Source: an uncultured Lachnospiraceae bacterium (GTDB lineage: Bacteria > Bacillota > Clostridia > Lachnospirales > Lachnospiraceae). From it: DNA of 5,088 bases. Below, piece by piece: positions 1 through 5,088 of the stretch (position 1 is the first letter of the stretch; every line of letters begins with the position of its first letter). Under the pieces are notes generated by a model. It was not told the origin of the DNA. It was given only the letters and a program-made list of their open reading frames with translations, and ran no database searches. The translations under genes and the position numbers were made by a program. Where the stretch lies: NCBI GenBank assembly GCA_946630645.1, contig CAMOZD010000110.1, forward strand, positions 1 through 5,088, read 5' to 3'.

Positions 1-987
1 CACCTCCTGGATGATATCGTATCTCTCCTCCCCTGCTCCCGGAAGCGCCCTGCAGCCAAGGCTTTCATAAATCCGGGCAGCCAGGATGGCTCCCTTCAAG
101 GCCGCAGCCACAACAGTCGGCGCCAGGAAAAGGCCCTGGGTCAGGCTGGCCGTCACACCCAGGCTGGCCCCTACCTCTCTGCCAAGACCGGGAGAAGTCA
201 GCCGGACCGCAGCCCTCTCAATACACTCCCTGGTCCCACAGAGGTAACCTCCTATGGGAGCCAGCCCTCCGCCGGGATTTTTAATCAGGGACCCTACCAC
301 CAGGTCCGCCCCCACATCAGAGGGCTCCGTGAGCTCCACAAACTCACCGTAACAGTTGTCCACCATACAAAGGATATCCGTCTTGATCTCTTTGACAAAG
401 GCAATCAACCGGCCGATCTGATCCACGGAAAGGGTCGGTCTGGAAGCATATCCCCGGGACCTCTGGATGGTTACCATCCTGGTCCGGTCTCCTATGGCCT
501 CCCTGATTCCCTCCCAGTCGAAGCTTCCGTCCTCCAGCAGGTCTACCTGTCTGTAGCTGATACCATACTCAGCCAGGGATCCCGACGAAGGCCTGATACC
601 TATGACCTCCTCCAGGGTATCATAGGGCTTGCCCACCGGGGACAGGAGTTCATCTCCGGGCCGCAGCTGGCTCATGAGTGCCAGGGCCAGGGCATGGGTC
701 CCACAGGTAATCTGGGCCCTGACCAGGGCATCCTCCGTATGGAAGACATCCGCATAAATGGCCTCCAGGGTCTCCCGGCCCAGGTCATTGTAACCATAGC
801 CGGTAGTCGGTGCGAAGCAGGCTTCACTGAGCCTGTTTTTCTGCATGGCAGCCAGAACCTTCATCTGGTTGCTCTCGGCTCTCCGGTCAATCTCTTCAAA
901 ACGGTTCTTAAGCTCCTTCTCCGCCTGGATACAATAATCATAAACAGGGCCTGATATGCCCATTTTTATATAGTGGTCTCTCAGCAT
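1..987 (-). CDS. ynbB: Methionine gamma-lyase family PLP-dependent protein (YnbB / 'aluminum resistance protein' type), 3' end outside window
   Basis: Reading the minus strand from the ATG at 987 gives 329 codons open to the left edge; the family is usually a little over 400 residues, so roughly the last fifth is missing. I recognise the fold-type I PLP family annotated as methionine gamma-lyase family or aluminum resistance protein in Firmicutes. Visible landmarks are a CGTHA loop near residues 95-99 (cofactor phosphate binding), a GSLAEYGISY segment at 136-145, VDNCYGEF at 209-216 with D210 as the likely pyridine-nitrogen contact, and GSLIKNPGGG at 232-241 with K236 as the probable Schiff-base lysine. 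The N-terminus (LRDHYIKMGIS, then a KNRFEEID segment) fits the family start; an in-frame ATG at 963 is less likely. A weak AGAAGAG ribosome binding site (993-999) lies 5 bases upstream of the start. The real substrate is unknown for most members: the fold is clear, while methionine lyase activity is only inferred from the family name. It lies 119 bases after miaA, so co-transcription is possible but not shown. Confidence 0.93.
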   Translation of the reverse strand, partial: MLRDHYIKMGISGPVYDYCIQAEKELKNRFEEIDRRAESNQMKVLAAMQKNRLSEACFAPTTGYGYNDLGRETLEAIYADVFHTEDALVRAQITCGTHALALALMSQLRPGDELLSPVGKPYDTLEEVIGIRPSSGSLAEYGISYRQVDLLEDGSFDWEGIREAIGDRTRMVTIQRSRGYASRPTLSVDQIGRLIAFVKEIKTDILCMVDNCYGEFVELTEPSDVGADLVVGSLIKNPGGGLAPIGGYLCGTRECIERAAVRLTSPGLGREVGASLGVTASLTQGLFLAPTVVAAALKGAILAARIYESLGCRALPGAGEERYDIIQEV

Positions 988-1036
988 GTCTACTCTTCTT
1001 TCTTTATAAAAAAACTCAGATAATACTCAATAGAAA

Positions 1037-1086
1037 ATGTCTCCTAGAAGGGGTAGCCGCATCGGCCTTGTCCGCCTTAGAGACAT
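1037..1086 (-). other. Nested stem-loop in the miaA-ynbB spacer, possible leader RNA structure
   Basis: On the minus strand, ATGTCTC (1086-1080) can pair with GAGACAT (1043-1037). Inside that, AAGG (1078-1075) pairs with CCTT (1051-1048) across a small asymmetric internal loop, and GCCG-ATG-CGGC (1066-1056) forms an apical hairpin. The three helices are coaxial in order, which is more than a single chance inverted repeat. The 3' side is followed by TTTTCTATTG rather than a clean U tract, so it is not a standard intrinsic terminator. It does not match any riboswitch core I recognise. The same bases hold a 19-codon mini-ORF. The pairing is seen by eye; any regulatory role for ynbB is inference. 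Confidence 0.35.
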
Positions 1087-1106
1087 CCTTACACCTGCTT
1101 AACCGT

Positions 1107-2042
1107 TCATCTCCCGACCTGGTCCAGGATCCTTTCAAGGAGCCGGTCCTCATTTTCACAGGTACCTTTATCCATCCATATGACATCCTTTTCTCTCCGG
1201 AACCAGGTCAGCTGTCTCTTGGCAAAATGTCTTGTGTTTTTCTTTATCTCTTCCACCGTCCCGGCCAGGCTCCTCTCTCCCCTGAGGTAAGGGAAAAATT
1301 CCCGGTAACCGATACCCTGCATGGAAGTCATATCCTCCGTCAGGCCCTCCCTGATCAGGCCGCAGGCTTCCCCTTCCAGCCCCAGGGCCATCATCTGGTC
1401 CACTCTCTGGTTGATCCGGTCATAGAGGAGAGCCCTGTCACAGTTGAGCACAAAATAGTGGAGGTCGTAGGGGGACACCCTCTCCCTCTCCCTGCTGTTA
1501 TGTTCAGAAAGGCGTCTGCCGGTCTCATGGTAAAACTCCAGGGCCCGGATAACTCTCTTAACATTGTTAGCATGAATCTCCCTGGCATAAGCCGGGTCGA
1601 CCTGGGCCAGCATGGCATGGAGATGGTCCGGCCCCTTTTCTTCTGCCAGGGTCCGGAGCTTCTGCCGGTAATCTGACTCCTTATGGCTCTCAAACTGAAC
1701 CTGGTAGGCCAGGGCCTGGATATAAAAGCCCGTTCCCCCGGTCAGGACCGGGATATGGCCCCTTTCATAGATTCCCTCCATGGCCTCCCGGGCCATGGCT
1801 GTAAACCGCACTACGTTGAACTCTTCCCAAGGCTCAAGGACATCGATCAGATGATGGGCTACTCCCTCCATCTCCTCCCGGGTCACCTTGGCGGTCCCTA
1901 TATCCATCCGCCGGTAAACCTGCATGGAATCAGCACTGACAATCTCCCCCTCAAGGGCCTTGGCCAGTTTGACAGACAGGGCAGTCTTTCCCACCGCCGT
2001 CGGTCCGGTCAGGATGATCAATGGTCTCTTCTCTGCTTCCAT
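1107..2042 (-). CDS. miaA: tRNA dimethylallyltransferase MiaA
   Basis: MiaA transfers a dimethylallyl group from DMAPP to N6 of A37 in tRNAs that read codons starting with U, giving i6A37, in the cytoplasm. The 311-residue product has the expected length and all the family landmarks: P-loop GPTAVGKT at 13-20, DSMQVYRRMDIGTAK at 38-52, HHLID at 63-67, GGTGFYIQ at 102-109, NNVKRVIRALE at 159-169, QGIGYREF at 242-249 and the basic TRHFAKRQLTWFR segment at 270-282. The start is a choice. The frame stays open to an ATG at 2069 (nine more residues, MPGRKEARK), but that ATG has no recognisable ribosome binding site. The ATG at 2042 has AAAGGAAG (2051-2058) 8 bases upstream and gives the usual short lead into the P-loop, so I prefer it. 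The gene follows mutL by 96 bases on the same strand, an arrangement common in bacteria. The next gene is not hfq, which often follows miaA. No frameshift or missing catalytic residue is seen. Confidence 0.97.
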   Translation of the reverse strand: MEAEKRPLIILTGPTAVGKTALSVKLAKALEGEIVSADSMQVYRRMDIGTAKVTREEMEGVAHHLIDVLEPWEEFNVVRFTAMAREAMEGIYERGHIPVLTGGTGFYIQALAYQVQFESHKESDYRQKLRTLAEEKGPDHLHAMLAQVDPAYAREIHANNVKRVIRALEFYHETGRRLSEHNSRERERVSPYDLHYFVLNCDRALLYDRINQRVDQMMALGLEGEACGLIREGLTEDMTSMQGIGYREFFPYLRGERSLAGTVEEIKKNTRHFAKRQLTWFRREKDVIWMDKGTCENEDRLLERILDQVGR

Positions 2043-2050
2043 CTTTCTGG

Positions 2051-2058
2051 CTTCCTTT
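2051..2058 (-). promoter_or_regulatory. Ribosome binding site deciding the miaA start
   Basis: AAAGGAAG on the minus strand lies 8 bases before the ATG at 2042 (10 bases counted from the AGGA core). The competing ATG at 2069 is preceded by GATTCAATGA, with no purine-rich match to the 16S rRNA tail. This favours the shorter MiaA. Confidence 0.6.
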
Positions 2059-2105
2059 CTCCCTGGCATTCATTGAATCGGTTATCTTTCACACGATCAT
2101 CATTC

Positions 2106-2126
2106 CTGAGGCTCTGCCGGCCTCAG
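2106..2126 (-). other. Perfect 7-bp stem-loop in the mutL-miaA spacer
   Basis: CTGAGGC (2126-2120 on the minus strand) pairs perfectly with GCCTCAG (2112-2106) around a 7-base loop, with a possible U-G pair extending the stem. It begins 12 bases after the mutL stop codon. It is followed by GAATGATGATC on the minus strand and by acctt on the plus strand, so neither direction has the U tract of an intrinsic terminator. It could be an mRNA processing or stability element between the two cistrons, or a decayed terminator; the sequence alone does not decide. Confidence 0.45.
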
Positions 2127-2138
2127 ACCTTCTATGTG

Positions 2139-4280
2139 TCACTGGATCCTCTTAAATTTCTTTTCCAGCTCTCTTTGGGACATGGAAATGATAGTAGGCC
2201 TTCCATGGGGACACTGGTAGGGATTATCCAGCTGCATCAGCTGGTCCATAAGGCTGTCCATCTCGGCCTCACTCATGGTCATATTACCCTTGACCGCTGC
2301 CTTACATGCCATGGAAGCCAGCCTGTCCGTCAGCCTGTCCATGGCCAGCCGGCCTCCATTTTCCTCCATCTGGTCCAAAAGGTCCACAAAAAGCTCCTGG
2401 GGATCGATATCCAGCAGATTGGCCGGCATCCCACGGATGCAGTATTCATTGCCGCCAAACTCTTCTATGAGAAAACCAAGTTCCCGGAAGGCCTCCTGGC
2501 ACTGAAGGTAGAGTTCCTTCTCCCTGAGGGAAAAGGTCAGGACCACCGGCGGGGCAATCATCTGCTGGTGGATCTCCCTCTTTTTCAGATCCTTAAGGAA
2601 TTTTTCATACATGACTTTTTCATGGGCGGCATGCTGGTCCACAAAAAGCAGCCTGCCATCAAACTCGATCAGCCAGTAGGTCCGGAAGACCTGGCCTATG
2701 ATCCTGTGCCGGGACCTGGCCTGGTCAGAGAGAACCGGAACGTCAGCAAAAGTCATCTGGCTGCCGGAAAGGGGCTTGTCCCCTAGCCCAAAGCCTGCTT
2801 TTTCCCCGGTGGAAACATTTCCTTCCCCGGAATCGGTTCTCACTTCAACCGGGGGGACAGCTTCCGTTTTTGCCGTCTTGTCTCCTGATCCCGGTCCCAG
2901 CCGGTCATCCGGTCCCGGACCGGGCCGGTTTTCTGGTCCGGAGGCCCTGTAGGAGCCCTCCTCCCGGACCTGGCCCATAGCGGCATCAATTTCCCTGACC
3001 GAGTCCGGAATCTCCCGGCTTTGCAGCAGGGACATCTGCCTCTCCAGTCTCTCCCTCTGCTCCCTGGCTCTGGCCGCCTGGTCAGCGTCAGCCCCAGGAC
3101 CATCAGTCCCGGCCGGTCCTTCCGGGTCACCGCCTGCTTTTGCCCGGTTTATGGCATCTATTTTTTCCGGGGACAGACCGGCAAAACGCTCCTCAATCTG
3201 TCTCCGCTTTTTCTCAAAAGGCTCCGCTCTGGGGCCCAGATCTTTCTGCTCCTTCTTCTTATCCCTGCCCAGTCTCACATCAGGAATCAGCTCTTTTTTC
3301 ACAAAGCTGGACCTGACAGCATTGACCAGGGCCGTGTAGAGGTCTTCCCCGTTGTTGAACCGCATCTCCATCTTCTGGGGATGGACATTCACATCCACTG
3401 CATGGGGGTCCATATCAATCATGAGGACTACAAAAGGAAATTTATGGACCATGGCATGGCCCTTATAGCCCTCCTCAATGGCTCTGGCAATAATATTATT
3501 TCTTAAATATCTGCCATTGACATAATAGTATTCAAAGTTCCGGTTACCCCTGGAAATGACCGGCTTGCCCACATAGCCGCGGACCCGGATTCCATTGTCC
3601 TCCCGGTCTGTCTCCAGCAGGTTCATGGCCACATCCCGGCCGAAAATATGGTAAATCACATCTTTGACATTACCGTTGCCGGAAGTGGATATTTTATTCT
3701 TATTATCACAGATAAATTTGAAGGCGATGTCAGGCCGGCTCAGGGCCAGTCTCTGCATAAAGGCCTCCACGTAACCGGACTCAGTCATTTTAGACTTTAA
3801 AAACTTCCGTCTGGCCGGCGTATTAAAAAAGAGATTGCGGACGATAAAGGTTGTACCCTCCGGGCAGCCGATCTCTTCAAATAAAAGCTCCCGGCCTCCC
3901 TCCGCCACATAGCGGATGCCGGAGATACCCTCATCGGTTTTGGTGATAAGCTCCAGCTTGGTCACCGCTGAAATACTGGCAAGAGCCTCCCCCCGGAAGC
4001 CCAGGGAACCTACTGTCTCCAGGTCCCTGGCCGACTGGATCTTACTGGTGGCATGGGGCAGGAAAGCATTGCGGATCTGGTCCTTATCAATGCCGCTTCC
4101 ATTGTCCGTAATCCGGAGGAAGTCTATACCGCCGCCCTTAATTTCCACGGTGATAGCTGTGGCTTCGGCATCAATGGCATTTTCCACCAGTTCTTTGACG
4201 ATGGAAGCCGGCCTTTCCACCACTTCACCGGCGGCAATCTGGTTTATGGTCTCCTGGTCGAGAACATTTATGACAGCCAT
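2139..4280 (-). CDS. mutL: DNA mismatch repair protein MutL, endonuclease type
   Basis: MutL couples mismatch recognition by MutS to strand incision. The N-terminal GHKL ATPase is intact: VKELVENAIDA at 28-38 with catalytic E30 and Mg-binding N34, TDNGSGI at 58-64, HATSKI at 76-81, GFRGEAL at 94-100, then the NTPARRKF segment. The C-terminal dimerisation and nuclease domain begins near HRIIGQVF at 525 and holds DQHAAHEKVMYE at 548-559 (the DQHA(X)2E(X)4E metal motif), ACKAAVKGN at 658-666, CPHGRP at 690-695 and a terminal FKR at 709-711. These are the signatures of nicking MutL proteins found in bacteria without MutH. QQMIAP at 572-577 resembles the clamp-binding motif (QEMIVP) of Bacillus MutL. 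The linker, about 335-524, is long and rich in G, P, D, E and R, with a charged, probably helical stretch near 397-420. At 713 residues the protein is longer than the roughly 630 typical of Bacillus, and the excess is in the linker. The ATG at 4280 has AAGGAG 8 bases upstream. Confidence 0.98.
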   Translation of the reverse strand: MAVINVLDQETINQIAAGEVVERPASIVKELVENAIDAEATAITVEIKGGGIDFLRITDNGSGIDKDQIRNAFLPHATSKIQSARDLETVGSLGFRGEALASISAVTKLELITKTDEGISGIRYVAEGGRELLFEEIGCPEGTTFIVRNLFFNTPARRKFLKSKMTESGYVEAFMQRLALSRPDIAFKFICDNKNKISTSGNGNVKDVIYHIFGRDVAMNLLETDREDNGIRVRGYVGKPVISRGNRNFEYYYVNGRYLRNNIIARAIEEGYKGHAMVHKFPFVVLMIDMDPHAVDVNVHPQKMEMRFNNGEDLYTALVNAVRSSFVKKELIPDVRLGRDKKKEQKDLGPRAEPFEKKRRQIEERFAGLSPEKIDAINRAKAGGDPEGPAGTDGPGADADQAARAREQRERLERQMSLLQSREIPDSVREIDAAMGQVREEGSYRASGPENRPGPGPDDRLGPGSGDKTAKTEAVPPVEVRTDSGEGNVSTGEKAGFGLGDKPLSGSQMTFADVPVLSDQARSRHRIIGQVFRTYWLIEFDGRLLFVDQHAAHEKVMYEKFLKDLKKREIHQQMIAPPVVLTFSLREKELYLQCQEAFRELGFLIEEFGGNEYCIRGMPANLLDIDPQELFVDLLDQMEENGGRLAMDRLTDRLASMACKAAVKGNMTMSEAEMDSLMDQLMQLDNPYQCPHGRPTIISMSQRELEKKFKRIQ

Positions 4281-4288
4281 CTTTAAGT

Positions 4289-4294
4289 CTCCTT
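4289..4294 (-). promoter_or_regulatory. Strong Shine-Dalgarno of mutL
   Basis: AAGGAG on the minus strand is separated from the mutL ATG by the 8 bases ACTTAAAG. It fixes the mutL start and is the strongest ribosome binding site in the window. Confidence 0.85.
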
Positions 4295-4305
4295 CCCCTT
4301 TTTGA

Positions 4306-4315
4306 TTCCCGGGAA
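4306..4315. repeat. 10-bp perfect palindrome TTCCCGGGAA in the mutL leader
   Basis: TTCCCGGGAA is identical on both strands and lies 26-35 bases before the mutL start codon, just upstream of the ribosome binding site. It could be a binding site for a dimeric regulator or a chance palindrome; no second copy is seen in the window. Confidence 0.3.
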
Positions 4316-4371
4316 AAACCCTGCTCTGTGGCAGACTGTTATCCCGTTTTTTTATCTTGTTAGTGATGTAC

Positions 4372-4397
4372 TTCTAAAAATATTTCTAAAAATATTT
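4372..4397. repeat. Tandem 12-bp duplication in the mutS-mutL spacer
   Basis: TTCTAAAAATAT occurs twice back to back (4372-4383 and 4384-4395) and is followed by TT, the start of a third unit. It lies in the most AT-rich part of the window. It may be a replication-slippage product or part of an A-tract promoter upstream region; no known element is recognised. Confidence 0.8.
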
Positions 4398-4408
4398 AAC
4401 TTGATTCA

Positions 4409-4443
4409 AAATATATATCCGGCTTAATTCTAAATATATATTT
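4409..4443. repeat. A/T-only inverted repeat in the mutS-mutL spacer
   Basis: AAATATATAT (4409-4418) and ATATATATTT (4434-4443) are perfect 10-bp inverted arms around a 15-base centre that contains CCGG. With no GC pairs in the stem, it would be a weak RNA hairpin and not a credible terminator for mutS. It could be a protein-binding or easily melted DNA segment. Confidence 0.6.
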
Positions 4444-4455
4444 CCCAGTCATTAA
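4427..4455 (-). promoter_or_regulatory. Weak candidate sigma-70-type promoter for mutL-miaA
   Basis: On the minus strand TTAATG (4455-4450) and TAGAAT (4432-4427) are 17 bases apart. The -10 matches five of six consensus bases, but the -35 only three of six. The surrounding AT-rich spacer makes a promoter here plausible, since mutL sits 200 bases after mutS. No other pair of boxes in the spacer is better, so the exact site is uncertain. Confidence 0.22.
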
Positions 4456-4480
4456 AAGCATTTCCCAGCCGACAGCCGGA

Positions 4481-5088
4481 TCAATGGCATTTCTTCTGCA
4501 GCTCGTAGAGGAGGTTCAAGGCCTGAAGAGGGGTAGTATTGGACAGGTCCAGGTCTTTTAATTCCTTTTCCACCTGGCTTTCTCTGGGGGCTTCCCCCAC
4601 CATACCTATGGTATCAAATAATGACAACTGGACCGGTTCCCCGGCCTCAGCTCCGCCGGCATTGAAGCCGGCTCCCGGTCCACCCTGACCGCCCTGGGCT
4701 CCCGATGCCCTGGTCCGGCCGGAAGGGCCGAATTTCTTTTCCCGCAGGTTGATATCTGCTTCTTCCAATTCCTCGGAGATCTCCCTGGCCCGGTCGATGA
4801 CCGCGTCAGGCACTCCTGCCAGCTTGGCCACCTGGATTCCATAGCTTCGGTCAGCGCTGCCCTTGATGATCTTTCTTAAAAAGATGATGTGGTCCCCCTT
4901 CTCCTGGACGGCGATACAGTAATTATTGACCCCGTCCAGCTGGCCTTCCAGCTCGGTCAGCTCATGATAGTGGGTGGCAAAGAGGGTCTTGGCTCCTCCC
5001 AGGGAAGAGCCGGAGATATATTCCACCACTGCCCAGGCAATGGAAAGGCCGTCGTAGGTACTGGTACCCCGGCCGATCTCATCCAGAA
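4481..5088 (-). CDS. mutS: DNA mismatch repair protein MutS, C-terminal part (5' end outside window)
   Basis: MutS binds mismatches and short loops in DNA and recruits MutL using ATP. The frame enters at the right edge and gives 201 residues before the TGA at 4483-4481; the mismatch-binding and clamp domains lie outside. The fragment opens with [19 protein letters not shown], the Walker B region with catalytic E3 and the RGTST loop, followed by LFATHYHEL (histidine segment, HYH at 39-41) and the [18 protein letters not shown] helix-turn-helix that helps dimerise the ATPase domains. A glycine- and alanine-rich linker (about 119-150) leads to QLSLF at 153-157, which fits the sliding-clamp binding consensus. 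The tail ([19 protein letters not shown]) matches the usual MutS C-terminal segment, so the 3' end is complete. A GTG at 5029 is an internal valine codon and not a start. It is followed on the same strand by mutL after 200 bases. Confidence 0.98.
   Translation of the reverse strand, partial: LDEIGRGTSTYDGLSIAWAVVEYISGSSLGGAKTLFATHYHELTELEGQLDGVNNYCIAVQEKGDHIIFLRKIIKGSADRSYGIQVAKLAGVPDAVIDRAREISEELEEADINLREKKFGPSGRTRASGAQGGQGGPGAGFNAGGAEAGEPVQLSLFDTIGMVGEAPRESQVEKELKDLDLSNTTPLQALNLLYELQKKCH

Noticed and set aside
1003..1030. Candidate ynbB promoter: TTGAGT (1030-1025), 16-base spacer, TATAAA (1008-1003), minus strand
   Set aside because: The boxes match fairly well, but the transcript would begin about 9 bases before the ATG and cut through the ribosome binding site. 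It would need near-leaderless translation, so I do not call it.
1068..1676. Plus-strand open frame of 202 codons opposite miaA
   Set aside because: Antisense shadow of miaA; starts at TTG without a ribosome binding site and has no recognisable domain.
1683..2786. Long plus-strand open frame (367 codons) opposite miaA and mutL
   Set aside because: It runs antisense across two well-supported genes and their spacer and its product resembles no family I know. Codon bias in the real genes leaves stop codons rare in the opposing frame.
2840..3130. Minus-strand open frame of 96 codons overlapping the mutL linker in another frame
   Set aside because: Arg/Pro/Gly-rich out-of-frame reading of the low-complexity linker; no ribosome binding site and no family resemblance.
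3021..4305. Several plus-strand open frames opposite mutL
   Set aside because: All lie antisense to the conserved MutL domains and have low-complexity, non-family sequences.
4311..4354. Possible plus-strand terminator: CGGG...CTGC-GCAG...CCCG followed by seven T
   Set aside because: The two 4-bp helices are separated by large mismatched loops, and there is no plus-strand gene upstream to terminate.
4457..4480. CGGCTG direct repeat just after the mutS stop as a terminator
   Set aside because: The repeat is direct, not inverted (CGGCTGtCGGCTG), leaving only a 3-bp stem and no U tract.

Overview
The window carries four protein genes, all on the minus strand: the 3' end of mutS (enters at the right edge), mutL, miaA, and the first 329 codons of a PLP-dependent methionine gamma-lyase-family gene (ynbB type, runs off the left edge). 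The order mutS-mutL-miaA-ynbB, strong purine-rich ribosome binding sites, a MutL with the C-terminal endonuclease motifs (so no MutH-type system), and a moderately GC-rich genome with heavy use of CTG, AGG and CGG codons all suggest a Firmicute of class Clostridia. A Lachnospiraceae-like organism is my best guess; that placement is an inference from gene content and style, not from a search.

Layout in transcription order (right to left). 5088-4481: MutS C-terminus, with the Walker B region, the HYH segment, the helix-turn-helix dimer segment and the clamp-binding and C-terminal tail. 4480-4281: a 200-base AT-rich spacer with a 12-bp tandem duplication, an A/T-only inverted repeat, a 10-bp palindrome and a strong mutL ribosome binding site. 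4280-2139: complete mutL. 2138-2043: a short spacer with a perfect 7-bp stem-loop. 2042-1107: complete miaA. 1106-988: a 119-base spacer that can fold into a nested stem-loop coinciding with a 19-codon mini-ORF. 987-1: ynbB-like gene, C-terminus missing.

MutS recognises mismatches and recruits MutL, which nicks the strand to be repaired; both proteins here carry candidate sliding-clamp contact motifs. MiaA makes an unrelated tRNA modification (i6A37) that supports decoding fidelity, and the ynbB-type enzyme belongs to the trans-sulfuration-like fold-type I PLP family. Linkage of mutSL with miaA is a common bacterial arrangement.

This is mostly ordinary housekeeping sequence. I see no mobile element, CRISPR array, tRNA or rRNA, and no convincing new system. 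The points most worth a second look are the three intergenic spacers and the unusually long, low-complexity MutL linker. Long open frames on the plus strand are antisense shadows of these genes.
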